Below are positions 1 through 10,170 of a DNA stretch of 64,000 nucleotides, piece by piece (position 1 is the stretch's first letter; the number at the start of each line of letters is the position of its first letter). The stretch spans positions 285,545,078 to 285,609,077 of the forward strand of contig NC_133660.1 in NCBI RefSeq assembly GCF_037893015.1, given 5' to 3'. The translations under genes were made by a program, and so were the position numbers. The stretch is from Macrotis lagotis (lineage: Eukaryota; Chordata; Mammalia; Peramelemorphia; Peramelidae). The notes beneath the pieces are model-generated. The model was not told the origin of the DNA, searched no databases, and saw nothing but the letters and a program-made list of their open reading frames with translations.

Positions 1-29
1 ATTCAGTATTTGTGTTCCCCCTGAATATG

Positions 30-200
30 GTTTTCTTCAGATTAAACATACCAAGTTCCTTCAATTTATTCATCTAGGTCATAAGCTCATGACCTTTCAC
101 CATCCTGACTGTCCTCTACTGGATACCTGTCAGGTCACTGACATCTGTGATGCCCAGATCAGATGTTCCAAGAGCAAATATCTGGAATTATCTTTTTTGT
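30..200 (-). repeat. CR1/L3-like old LINE fragment
   Basis: The text around 48-180 (CAAGTTCCTTCAATTTATTC, then CACCATCCTGACTGTCCTC and a GCCCAGATCAGATG-like piece) resembles, on the minus strand, an ancient CR1/L3-type 3' region seen across mammals. The match is from memory of the pattern and is weak. No coding is evident. Confidence 0.35.
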
Positions 201-204
201 TCAT

Positions 205-965
205 CCCTCCTCAATATTGCAGATTCAAATTTCTTTCTAGACCATCCACAGATAATATCAGAACAGATTACTTACCCTGTGATTTTCAGATCATTAGTGC
301 TAAGGCAGAACCATTTTAAGAATTCTCTAACAGGGGCAGCTAGGTGATACAGTGGATAAAGCACTGGCCCTGGAGTCAGGAGTACCTGGGTTCAAATCCG
401 GTCTCAGACACTTAATAATTACCTAGCCGTGTGGCCTTGGGCAAGCCACTTAACCCCATTGCCTTACAAAAAAAAAAGAATTCTCTAACAAACTTTTATA
501 CCTTGATGAACAAGGCATCTCCCTGGACCTAAGACATAAGTTCAAAAACTTAGAAATAAACTATTCCAATTTATAGAATGTTGATCCAAGAGTAGAGGTC
601 ATTAAATTCATTTCATACAAATTTTATTGGGACTGTTTTTTAAAATTATCACTCAAATTCCTGACATCACAAATGGTACCTTAATCTCATAATAAGAATT
701 TCCCAATGTTGCTTTAAGGAACTATTGTGCTGCATTGGATCAATAGCTATTAATAGATCTCTTTGCTCAGATCATAAGAAGTCCTCCTGACAAGCAGAAA
801 AGACCTCGGGGCTTCAATATTAGAACCAAAGTCGATGATATACGTTCTGACACTTAATTTTTCAGAGTGTATATTCAATCAAAGTTTCAGGTATAATTCT
901 TGTACAAAGGGAGAGAAATAAATTAGTGCCTGTTACAAGTAACTCATTTTCAGGATTTAGACGCT
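205..965. repeat. Copy 1 of a diverged direct repeat (SLC22 intron-4 block)
   Basis: This block aligns in the same orientation with 56615-57335. Shared pieces include the segment around 605-640 (CATACAAATTTTATTGGGAC), AAAACTTAGAAATAAA against AAAACTTGGAAATAAA, and CTGTTACAAGTAA near 930. Divergence is roughly a quarter by eye. The copies carry SINEs at different places, so the SINEs came after the duplication. A weaker third match of about 40 bp lies at 54540-54590, so an old interspersed repeat is the alternative to a segmental duplication. Confidence 0.7.
333..475 (+). mobile_element. tRNA-derived marsupial SINE, full length
   Basis: The copy starts GGGGCAGCTAGGTGATACAG, has the B-box-like GGTTCAAATCC and ends in a 10-base A run. 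A perfect 15-bp target duplication (AAGAATTCTCTAACA) flanks it at 318-332 and 476-490. It has no coding capacity and would have been moved by L1-type machinery. Confidence 0.95.
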
Positions 966-1794
966 GCTCTTTCCAGGGTCTGTTAGCTGGCCAAAGTTTT
1001 CTTTTTTTAAATGATGGACTCTCATCACTCATCATTTTTCCCATTTTCCCATAGCCTCCTCTCCATAATCTTTTTTGATCCTCATCTTGTACCTGTTCCC
1101 TTATCTTCCCCTTCCTTATATGTGTGGATGTTTCCATTCTCCTAGTGACAGTAAAGAACTGCGTGGACACCTACTCTGCAGGAGTATCAACAAACCAGAA
1201 TCCATATGCCATTTTCTTCCCTTTACTTGTGCCCATGATTTCCTACATGTGATCACTTATGCCAGTAAGTTCATAGAGCTGTTGCTCAGATCTGTAGTAG
1301 AAAAGGTTCCCAACATACCAGGTGCAGCATTTCTCCAGTAATTTCTCTTGATTTGGTCGCCTTAGGTATACCAGGTGAGGTTTGGACCCAGCTATATGGA
1401 GGAGTTGCTGTCCAGCACACTTAGGAACCCACTTGACACAGAAAGATGGGCAGCCTTCTAGGAACTCACAGAATTCCAAACCAGACTTTCTTAATCTTTA
1501 CCTTGTCCTGTAATTGGGTCCATAAAGGATAGAGATCAGTATTGGATTGATGATTTCTCTGTAATAAGGAACTTCCAGGAAATGAAAATGTCTCTACCAT
1601 TGAAATTTTGTCTTGATGGGTTGCCTAGAACATTGATAGATATAGTGACTTGCCCAGAGTCCCACAGATAGTTTCAGTTAGAGACAGGGCCATGTTTTAT
1701 ATGTATTTAAATAAATTTACCTATGACCTGGAGTTTTATCACTTACTTTAGGTGGGGTGGGGGTAATTACTCAGTCAACTCCCTGACCTTTTTA

Positions 1795-1796
<2 letters not shown>
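966..1796. other. Unassigned stretch
   Basis: No gene or clear repeat is recognised here. A 78-codon open frame on the minus strand (1479-1243) is Cys-rich near its start but has no family I know. The right part has degenerate SINE-like wording (CCCAGAGTCCCACAGATAG). Confidence 0.4.

Positions 1797-1834
<38 letters not shown>
1797..1834 (+). repeat. (CA)n microsatellite
   Basis: About 18 CA dinucleotides are followed by a short GA-rich tail. Confidence 0.97.
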
Positions 1835-1836
<2 letters not shown>

Positions 1837-1901
1837 GAGAGAGCGAGAGCATAAACCATGCCTTTATTTATAATAGCAAGACATGGATGCAATAGTTCTT
1901 T

Positions 1902-1975
1902 CCTTTGTTTCCTTCTTCCTTCCTTCCTTCTTCCTTCCTTCCTTCCTTCTTCCTTCCTTTCTTCCTTTCTTCCTA
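1902..1975 (+). repeat. TTCC-rich tetranucleotide tract
   Basis: Imperfect TTCC/TTCTTCC units run next to the 3' end of the HAL1-like element. Confidence 0.9.
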
Positions 1976-1994
1976 GTATTAACCAAGAAGTTTA

Positions 1995-4790
1995 TTTTCT
2001 TTTTTAATTTTTTCTTTTAATAGTTTATTTATTTTATATTATTACAATAATCTTGTTGTAAAGGTTAACATAAAACACCCTCCTCCCCAAAAAAAGATAG
2101 AGAAACCTCAAGAGAAATGAAATGGGGGGGGGGGATGTTTTCCAGTCTATGTTCAGATTCTATTGATTCTGTCTCTGGAATGTGTTACCTTCTTTATCAC
2201 AAGTCCACCAGAGAAGTTGCTTCAACATCTTTTCCCACAGTCGCTATTACTAGCTGTATTTCCCTCCATTCTATTCCTCCCCACTCTCATTTATTCTATT
2301 TTCTCTCTCTCTTCTTTCACCCTGTCCCTGCTCAGAAATATATTGTATCTGATTACCCTCTCCCACAATCTTCCCTCTCTTCTATTCCCCCATTCCCATC
2401 TATTCCCCCTCCCCTCCCCCATTGCCTTTATCCCATCCCTTTCCTCTCATTTTTCTCCAGGGTTAGATAGATTTCTATACCCTATTAAGTGTATATTTTA
2501 TTCTTCACTGAGCCATTTCTGATGAGAATGAAGGCTCATTCATTCCCCCACACCTTCCCTGCTTCCATTCCATTGCAAAAGCTTTTTATTGACTCTTTTA
2601 TGTAAAATATCCTAGCCCCTTCTTCCTCTCCTTTCCCTTCCTCCCAGTACTTTCCTTTATCAATCATTGACTCCATCTTTTTACTATATTATACCATTGT
2701 ATTCAGTTCCCCCCCCATACATTGTCCATATATGTTCTTTCTAATTGCTCTTATAAATTAGAAGGTTCATTTGAGTTATCATTATCTTCTTCCCATGCAG
2801 GAATGCAAACAGTTCAACATCATTATATTCCTCATAATTAGTCCTTCTCATTCACCCTCTCTAGGCCTCACGTGAATTCTGTATTTGGAGATCAAACTTT
2901 CTGTTCAGCTCTGGTCACTTCAAGTTTGAAATTCCCCTATTTCATTGAATGTCCATCTTTACCCCAGAAGAGAATGTTCAGTTTTTGTGGGAAGTTAATT
3001 CTCAGCTTTCCAAAATATCATATACCAAGCCCTACACGCCCTTAATGTAGATGCTGCCAAATCCTGTGTAATCCTGTAGACCCATAGTACTTGAATTGTT
3101 TCTTTCTGGCAGTTTGTAGTATTTTCTCTTTGACTTAGGACTCATATTCCGGGGAGTTTTTCTTTTGGGATCTCCTTCAGAAGGTGATTGGTGGATTCCC
3201 TCAATTTCTATTTTACCCTCTGATTCTAGTATCTAGGGGAATATTTGCTGTATTATTTCTTGAAAAGTGAAACCTTGGCTCTTTCCCTGGTCATGACTTT
3301 CAGGCAGCCCAGTAATTTTTAAATTATCTCTTCTACACTTAATAATTACCTAGTCGTGTGGCCTTGGGCAAGCCACTTAGCCCCATTGCCTTGAAAAAAC
3401 CTAAAAAAAAAATTTATCTCTTCTAGATCTGTTTTCCAAGTCAGTTGTTTTTCAAATGAGATATTTCACATTTTCTTCTAATTTTTCATTCTTTTGGTAT
3501 TGTTTTATTGTTTTGTGATTTCTCTCAAAGTCATCAACTTCTTATAACTCCATTCTACATTTGAAGGAGTCACTTTCTTTGGAGAGCTTTTTTATCTCCT
3601 TTTCCAACTGGCCAATTCTGCTTTTTAAGGCATTCTCCTCATTTGCCTTTGGGTTGCTTTTTCCAATTGGCCTAAACTAGCTTTTAACACATTATTTTCT
3701 TCAGTATTTTTATAATTGTGTCCACCAAGCTGCTGACTTGATTTTCATGATTTACCTGAATCATTCTCATTTCTCTTCCCAATTTTTCCTCTTACCCCCC
3801 CTTACTTGTTTTTCAGTCTTTTCTGAGCTCATCCACAGCCAAAGTCCATTTCCTATTTCTTTTGGAGGCTTTGGATACAGAAGTTTTGACTTGTTCATCT
3901 TCTGAGTAAGTACTTTGATCCTCCATGGGACCAAAGTAATTTTCTTTGGTAAGGTTCTTCTTTTTCTGTTGTTTGTTCATTTCCTTGCCCTATGACTGAT
4001 TTACCGCACTTCCAAGGCTTTGGGGGTGTTGGGGCACCCCACTGGATCCTCAATTCCTCCAAGGTCTTCTGAGAGGCTTTGACTGCTCTCTTGACTGTTT
4101 TCTAGTCTGTTTTCTAGCCATAGGCCCTCCCCCTGATCTGGAGGTATGAGGAGGGTCCCTGTTCCTGTATGGTGGTATGGGGCCCCAGCCTGGGACCTGG
4201 ATCTGAATGTGCATAAACAGCAGAATCCTGCCTCAGGGAGAGCAGAGAGACCTCTGCAGTCTTTCCCCTCACCCTTACCATCTATGGGCTGAGTGCTCTG
4301 GAGGTGCTGGGTGGCTCTTCAGGTTCCACCTGCAGGCTCTCACCACAGTGCTGCTCTGAGGTCAGTGCTGGTCTGGGTTCTGTACTCACTCTGGTGTGGT
4401 CAACCCCCCCCCCTTCAAAGGGTCCTTGGTGATCCCTGGGCCAAGAAGACTTGGAATCCACCTCCTCTGCTATGGACTCAGGCATCCCCAGGGAACCAGG
4501 TACCCTGTGGGCTGTTCCTGGAAGGTTGGACTGGTTTGCTCCAGCCCTGCTGTTCTGTGGTCCAGCTACAATGTGGCTCTTTCTAACCCCCAATCCTGGT
4601 GAAACAGACCTTTCTCCTGGATCTTTTAAGTTGTCTTGGACTGGGGAATTGTATCACCCAGTCTTTCTATGGGTGCTCCTCTAAATTTTAGCTAGAGTTA
4701 TAATTTGATGGCTTTGGGAGTTTTTTTTGGGGGGGGTGGGGATGTTTCCAGGAATTCCTGCCCTCACACTGCCATCTTGGCTCCACCCTG
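1995..4790 (-). mobile_element. HAL1-like (ORF1-only L1) element, copy A, decayed
   Basis: On the minus strand the element starts near 4790 with GGAGCCAAGATGGCAGTGTG, the same 5' end seen at 47.9 and 63.4 kb. About 0.8 kb of 5' leader comes before an ORF1 start (ATG at 3980-3978, reading AACAAACAACAG) homologous to the starts at 31448 and 48681. A decayed ORF1 of about 1 kb follows (3980-2940). A 3' region to about 1995 ends in the AACAAGATTATTGTAATAA-type text shared with copy C. There is no reverse-transcriptase segment between ORF1 and the 3' end, the defining feature of HAL1. A truncated SINE sits inside at 3336-3410. Confidence 0.75.
3336..3410 (+). mobile_element. 5'-truncated SINE (3' 75 bp only)
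   Basis: Only the 3' part of the SINE is present, beginning CACTTAATAATTACC. Near-perfect flanks AAATTATCTCTTCTA (3321-3335) and AATTTATCTCTTCTA (3411-3425) show that it inserted in this short form. The copy at 57981 begins at the same base. Confidence 0.9.
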
Positions 4791-4809
4791 TCTGTTTTCT
4801 TAAAGGAAG

Positions 4810-5200
4810 GTTTAGGGCCTCACAACAATGCAGGGAAGAAGATTTTATTACTCTACTGATTTTACAAATGAGAAAACTGAAACCCAGAGAGGTTCTTCAA
4901 GATCACATATCTGAGGCAGGATATGAAGTGGTCTAGTCCTTTAGAGTCAACAGTCTCTGCCTAGGAGGCAGAGAGGGAATTTTCCTATTCATTCTCATTG
5001 CAAGGGTCATAGAATCATAGATTTAGACTTAGGAGGAATCTCAGAAGTCATCTTAACCTACAATTATAACTTTAGAAATAGAAGGAATTCAAAAGAATTA
5101 GTGTGACCTGAGGGTTGGTAAATGATTTGTCCTAGGTCACTTAAGAAGAGGCAAAGATGGGATTTGACTCATGACTTCTGGTTTGAAATTTAATGAACTT
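4810..5200 (+). repeat. Two MIR/THER-type old SINE fragments
   Basis: Segments 4810-4960 and 5005-5200 carry the wording of old tRNA-derived core SINEs (TTACAAATGAGAAAACTGA, AGAATCATAGATTTAGA, and a GACTCATGACTTCTGG end). Both are diverged and lack clear target duplications. Confidence 0.65.
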
Positions 5201-5369
5201 TCTATCTCATTTCTTATATTTTGGAACATTTTTGGGGGGATAAGTCATTATCACTAATAGCTTTCATCCACAAATAGGTTTTAACTCCTTGTTGGCACCA
5301 AAGTCCATTATGGGAAATATTCCCTTCCTCTTAAAGATTCAAAACATCCTGAAATGAACTTTTCTATAC

Positions 5370-5370
<1 letters not shown>

Positions 5371-5428
<58 letters not shown>

Positions 5429-5513
5429 CAGGTATAGGTATAGATATAGATACATAGATATATAGATATATAGATATATAGATATACATATAGATATGGA
5501 TATATAAGTTTGA
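5371..5513 (+). repeat. (GATA)n tetranucleotide tract
   Basis: About 14 clean GATA units are followed by diverged GATATA units. It explains the Ile-Tyr-Leu-Ser repeat peptides seen on the minus strand, which are not genes. Confidence 0.97.
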
Positions 5514-5573
5514 AATCTTCACTGTCCCACTGCAACTTCTCAGAGAGAGAGCTAGAACCTCATAGGTACTTAC

Positions 5574-5725
5574 CAAGTAGTCAGGAAAAAGGTGAAGAAC
5601 AGCTTGAACTTGTGCTATTCCTGGATGCCATGGATCACAACCCCAAGGAATACATGCCCCGGACTGATGTAGACTGAAAATGATTATTACCAGGAGCTGG
5701 TACAGACTGGTGGTCCATTCCTGAA
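5574..5725 (-). pseudogene. Decayed SLC22 exon 4 of a second, downstream gene copy
   Basis: On the minus strand an acceptor (CCTTTCAG, or five bases further TTCAG) is followed by codons reading EWTTSLYQ and SLHQ, matching the family start EW and the YSLGQ motif. A one-base shift is then needed to continue as HVFLGVVIHGIQE, a TAG at 5617-5615 where the family has Trp, HKFKLFFTFFLTT and a final TG before a GTAAGT donor. The donor phase is exactly what exon 5 needs to form Trp-Trp. The exon is about 17 bp shorter than usual. With one frameshift and one stop it cannot code. It lies 22 kb past exon 9 of the main gene in the same orientation, so it belongs to another copy whose exon 5 would fall before base 1. 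Confidence 0.72.
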
Positions 5726-6204
5726 CTGAAAGGAAAACCCAGCACAGAATTAATTTCTGACAAAGATGGGATCTCAAGTGCAAAGTCCTAAAATAGATTT
5801 ACCTATATCAAGTTAGAATCCTGATGCTGAAGACCTAGCAGGAAATAAAAACAACAAGTAAACAAGGAATGACTGGGCAAAGAGAGCTCCAGTGCTGGAG
5901 CAGCCACCAAGAGGAAATCTGAAAGAACCTTTCATTTTTGCCAAACCCACAGGCTAGGTGTGACCTCAGGGCAGAGACATAAAATCTTCTCTCCACCCAG
6001 CACATACCAGGGAACTTTCTGAATTGTAGACCTGCTCAGTCATGCTCTCTCCTTATACCTTACTTTTGCCAAGACCCAGGGCACAGACACCAATAGTGAC
6101 CGGGCTGAGTTGAGTTTTCAGTTCAACCAAATTCAGTAAAATTAAAAAGCACATAATTATTTAGCTCCTACTAAGTGAAGGGTGCTTAAACATACTTGCT
6201 AACA

Positions 6205-6300
6205 TAGAGATCATAGGATCCTAAATCTGGGGCTTTAGAAATCATCTAGTTCAACCTCTTCAATTTACAGATGAGGAAACTGAGACCTAACAGGTACTCT
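6205..6300 (+). repeat. MIR/THER-type SINE fragment
   Basis: The text AGATCATAGGATCCTAAATC followed by ACAGATGAGGAAACTGAGAC is typical of this family. The rest of 5726-6204 and 6300-6575 shows nothing I can name. Confidence 0.6.
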
Positions 6301-6576
6301 GACCCTAGGCGCTGGGTTCTTTCCTTCTGAACAACCTTGGTTTTGAAGATCATGTGTGATAGCCATCAAGAAGGACTACTAGAACGATCACATAAGTTCA
6401 ATACAAGAAGAATCAAACAAAAAACCCTGGGTGATGGTTAATCTGTTTATTGTACCTTAATATCAGGAGGCTGACTCTGAGGCCTGACTCTGAACTAGAA
6501 GATAGTGTGAGGGGTAAGAAGGGGAAGGGCCAAAGCCAAACCTTTATTAAACACATGCTACATCCAGGTGTTGTAC

Positions 6577-6815
6577 CAAGAGCACCAGTCTCAGACACTT
6601 ACTAACTGTGTGACCTTAGGCAAGTCACTTACCTAACTACCTTGCATTCAGGGCTATCTCCAGTCATTCTGATTCATATCTGGCTGCTGGACCCAAGTGG
6701 TTCCAAAGGAGAAAGCTGATGACTTTGCACAGTCCCCCCGACTCAAATCATGGGCTTATCTTGGCATCACCTCCCTGATATCTTGCTCTTCTTTGAGAAT
6801 GAAGGACAAAACATC
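6577..6815 (+). mobile_element. MAR1-like composite SINE
   Basis: A tRNA-like part (GTCTCAGACACTTACTAACT, then a GACCTTAGGCAAGTCACTT motif) runs into a longer body with CCAGTCATTCTGATTCATAT and ends CTTTGAGAATGAAGGACAAA. That tail is characteristic of a marsupial SINE family thought to be mobilised by RTE. The 5' end is truncated. Confidence 0.7.
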
Positions 6816-6824
6816 ATTATATAT

Positions 6825-7040
6825 CATAAGTTCTTTACAAAAATTATTCCACTTAATACTCCCAATAATGCTGTGAGGAAGGTATACATATTATCCCTGT
6901 TTTTCAATTGAGAAAAATGAGGCACACAAAAGTTAAGTGACTTGCCCAAGATCACAAATCTAGTAAGTATCTAAGGCAGGATTTGAATCAGATTGGCTTG
7001 AATCCAGGCCTAGCACTCTATCCCCTCGAGCCACAAAGCC
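6825..7040 (+). repeat. MIR-type SINE
   Basis: This is an old core-SINE with AGTTAAGTGACTTGCCCAAG and GATTTGAATC motifs, ending CACTCTATCCC. Confidence 0.7.
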
Positions 7041-8076
7041 TCCTCTGTCTAATAAGCTCAATCTATCCAATGGGTTTCACTTCTTAGAAATTGATTCTGA
7101 AGTTTTTCACATTCAGGCTGTACCTTTGCTCATTCCCCTCGAGGTGTTCTCACTTGATGAAGATATCAGAGAATATAGCATCTCTAAGAGGGGCAGGCTG
7201 ACTGACCATTGAATTATTTCTTCCCCTTATAAATTTATATGAAGAAAGAGATCATACCCCCCAAAGGAAAAGTCACAGATGATAGTCACCTAATGTCTAC
7301 TATACTATATTGTACACAGCAGGCATTTAATCGATGCTTATTTGAAATGCAAAGTTCTTTGAATGATCCCAAGCTTTTCCCAGGGGGAGAAAAAGTAATC
7401 CATAAATATAGATGGATTAGAATATGATTTGGGGATCAAGTGACCTGGGTTCAGTTTTTGACTGCAGCTTATTATCTGCATTCTCGAGAAGCAAGGGGGA
7501 ATCACTTAACCATTCCAGCCATTAAATGAGATGGTTATACTCATTTGCCTCTGGCAGATTTCTTCCCTCCCCTACCACTTATTTTTAATCTCTCCTTATC
7601 TACTGGCTGCTTCTTGCTTTCTTCAAACAAATCTTAACCCTCCTTCTTATGAGGGTTAACATGTTTCCTACATTCTCATACATTGATCCATCTACTCCTA
7701 ATAGTTCAGATCCCAGCTCTTCCCTCTATTTTGTGGCTAAACTCCTTCACAAGTTTGAATCTACAATCAATGGATATCTCCATTTCCTTTCCTCTCACTC
7801 TTTTTCTTAACTCTGCTGTCTGGCTTCATATTCCATCATTCTAATGAAACATTGAGCTCTCCAGTTCTCGATGGTCTCTTTACTGCCCTATCCAATGGCC
7901 TTTTCTTCATGATTCATTCTCCTTGACCTCTCTCCAGACTTGGGCACTATTGATCATTCCTCTTTGATATTCTATCCTCTGTAGGTTTTCATGACACCAT
8001 ATTTTTCTGGTTTTCTTTCTACCTGTCTGATTATTCCACCTCAGTCTTCTTTGCTGGATCTTCACTAAGGTGATGG
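7041..8076. other. Unassigned, with one degenerate SINE remnant
   Basis: Around 7435-7560 there is a worn tRNA-SINE remnant (GACCTGGGTTCAG, AATCACTTAACC). From 7600 to 8076 the text is CT-rich and SINE- or LINE-like, but I could not name it. No gene was seen. Confidence 0.4.
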
Positions 8077-8130
8077 TTATATATATATACACATACACAC
8101 ACATATATATATTATATATATGCATATATA
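8077..8130 (+). repeat. (TA)n/(CA)n microsatellite
   Basis: Alternating TA and CA units. The stretch 8131-8880 after it shows no recognised feature. Confidence 0.85.
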
Positions 8131-9167
8131 ATTGCACTTGTTGAATTCATCAACTCCCACCTCTATGCAGATTATTTTCCACTCCTAATATTCAAACTTA
8201 AACCCTCTCCTGACTCAAACTTCCCACCGGACATCTCAAACTGATATATTATAGATAACTTTAACTCAACATGCCCCAAATGGAGTTCATTATCTATCCT
8301 CCCAAATCTTCCCTTCTTCCAAATTTCCTTATTATTCTTTTTTAAGATTTTGTTTTAGTCATCTTTTCACTGCTTTTACTTCTCTCTTCCACCCTTGAAT
8401 TAAGATCATGAGAAAAATAAAACCTATTTTTTAAATGTATAAACAAAATAAATTCACACATTGTCCATCCATATCCCCAAAAGTTATCTCATTCTGCATT
8501 TTTCACTTCTCTCTCATGTAGTGCCTAGCATGTTTCAACACTAGTCTTTCAGAATCCTTCTTGGTCATTATACTAAGAATAGTTCAATGCATTATTATCC
8601 ATCATATTTATATATCTTAACTTATTTATCTATTCTCAAATTTATGAGCTTCCCCCAAAAAAAGCCATAAATATTTTGGTACATAGAACTAATCTATTCC
8701 TTAATTTACCTTCTTTCTAATTCTTTATCACCTTTATATTCCCTTTCCAACCTCTAATTCCTGCTGAGTAAGGCATATTTCTGTATCCATCTCTTGTGTT
8801 TGTGCATTTTTTCTTCTTTTGATTAGTGGAGATTTTTGAGTATATGGATTATTCAGGGAAGACTCCCATTTCTTGTGGGAGGTCCTGCCAATCCCTTTCC
8901 TTTCTTTTCTTAACTTAATATTTTATTTTTCCCAATTACATGAAAAAACAATCAACATGTCTTTTAAGTAATAAATTTTCTCCTTCATTAAATGTCCTTC
9001 CCCTTCCCAGGCACAGTAAGCAAAATAATATAGATTATACATATGCAGTTATGCAAAAAATATTTCCATATTTGTCAGTTTGTCAAGGAAAACATATTCA
9101 AAAAATGCAAGAAGAAGAATAATGTAAGTTTTTTAAAAGTATGTTTAAAATTTCATTAATACTCTAT

Positions 9168-9320
9168 CGGGAAGCTAGGTGGCTCAGCCGCAAGAGTACC
9201 AGCCCTAGAGTTAGAAGGACTTGAGTTCAAATCCAACCTCAGACACAATATAATTACCTAGCTGTGTGACCTTGGGCAAGTTACTTAACCCCGTTGCCTT
9301 GCAAAAACAAAAAAAAAAAA
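9168..9320 (+). mobile_element. tRNA-derived SINE
   Basis: GGGAAGCTAGGTGGCTCAG start, B-box GAGTTCAAATCC, and TTGCCTTGCAAAAAC before the A tail. Target duplication not clear. Confidence 0.9.
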
Positions 9321-9369
9321 GACTATCAGTTCTTTCTCTAGAGGAAGATAGTATTTTTCATCAAAAATT

Positions 9370-9505
9370 CACTGGCCCTGGAGTCAGGAGTTCAAATCCA
9401 GTCTCATGCTAGTCTCTTAATAATTACCTAATTGTGTGATCTTGGACAAGTCACTTAACTCCATTGCCTGCTAAAAAATAAATAAAATAAAAATAAAGTA
9501 AATTC
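9370..9505 (+). mobile_element. tRNA-derived SINE, 5'-truncated
   Basis: It begins CACTGGCCCTGGAGTCAGG, lacking the first 30 bases, with an internal disturbance (CATGCTAGTCTC). It ends in an A-rich AATAAAA tail. Confidence 0.85.
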
Positions 9506-9969
9506 TTTGCAATTGTTTTGGATCACCGTATTGCTGAGATTAGCAGATTCCTTTACAGTTGATCATTGTACAGTCTGGCTGTTTCTACTGGTTCTGCTCA
9601 TGTTTCTGAGAGCATCCTGATTATCATTCCTAACAGCATAGTAGCATTACATCACAATTGTATACCACACCTTGTTCAGTCAAACATTTCATGAATGTAT
9701 ACAATTTTGTACAAGTTGTCTCCCCCATGAAAGGTTCACTCCATGAGGGTAGGAATAGTTCTGATTTTTCTCAACAACCCTAATTCTTAGCAGAGTTTCT
9801 GACACAGAAGAGTTTTAAAAATGCTTATGACTGACAGCTGACTCACTGATTTAAGCCCCAAGTTCAGCCCATCACTCACCTATTTTACTGGGTTCTTTTT
9901 TAGCATTTGATCCACCTCAACCCACAGCTCCAAATCTACCAGTGATCCTTCTCCCTGTTATTTTAGGCA

Positions 9970-10170
9970 GTTAGTATTGTGTAGAAAGAATGCTAGACTT
10001 GAAATCAGAAATCAGAGAGAGACCTTGGTGCAAATTCTACTTTTGGCTCTAGCTTTGTGGCCCTGAGCAAGTCTCTTTACTTCCCTTGGTCTTGATTTCC
10101 TCCTTTCTCAAGTGAGATGGACTAAATGATCTATAATATCATTTTCCAACTTATAGTTCTAGGACCCTAG
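9970..10170 (+). repeat. MIR/THER-type SINE
   Basis: TTGTGTAGAAAGAATGCTAG to GAGATGGACTAAATGATC, the wording of an old tRNA core SINE on the plus strand. Confidence 0.6.

Larger units (their letters stand above)
8890..9730 (-). mobile_element. L1 3' end fragment carrying two SINEs
   Basis: This is 3' UTR-like L1 sequence on the minus strand (TTTCCCAATTACATG at 8928, CCATATTTGTCAGTTTG, and after the SINEs AGATTAGCAGATTCCTTTAC to GTACAAGTTGT near 9720). Two SINEs are inserted at 9168-9320 and 9370-9505. Confidence 0.6.

Noticed and set aside
333..475. tRNA genes at the SINE heads
   Set aside because: The A and B boxes belong to a tRNA-derived SINE repeated about 25 times, with A tails and target duplications.
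5308..5783. Ile/Tyr/Ser-rich reading frames near 5.4 kb
   Set aside because: They are translation of the GATA tract; only the 5574-5725 part has real (decayed) SLC22 content.
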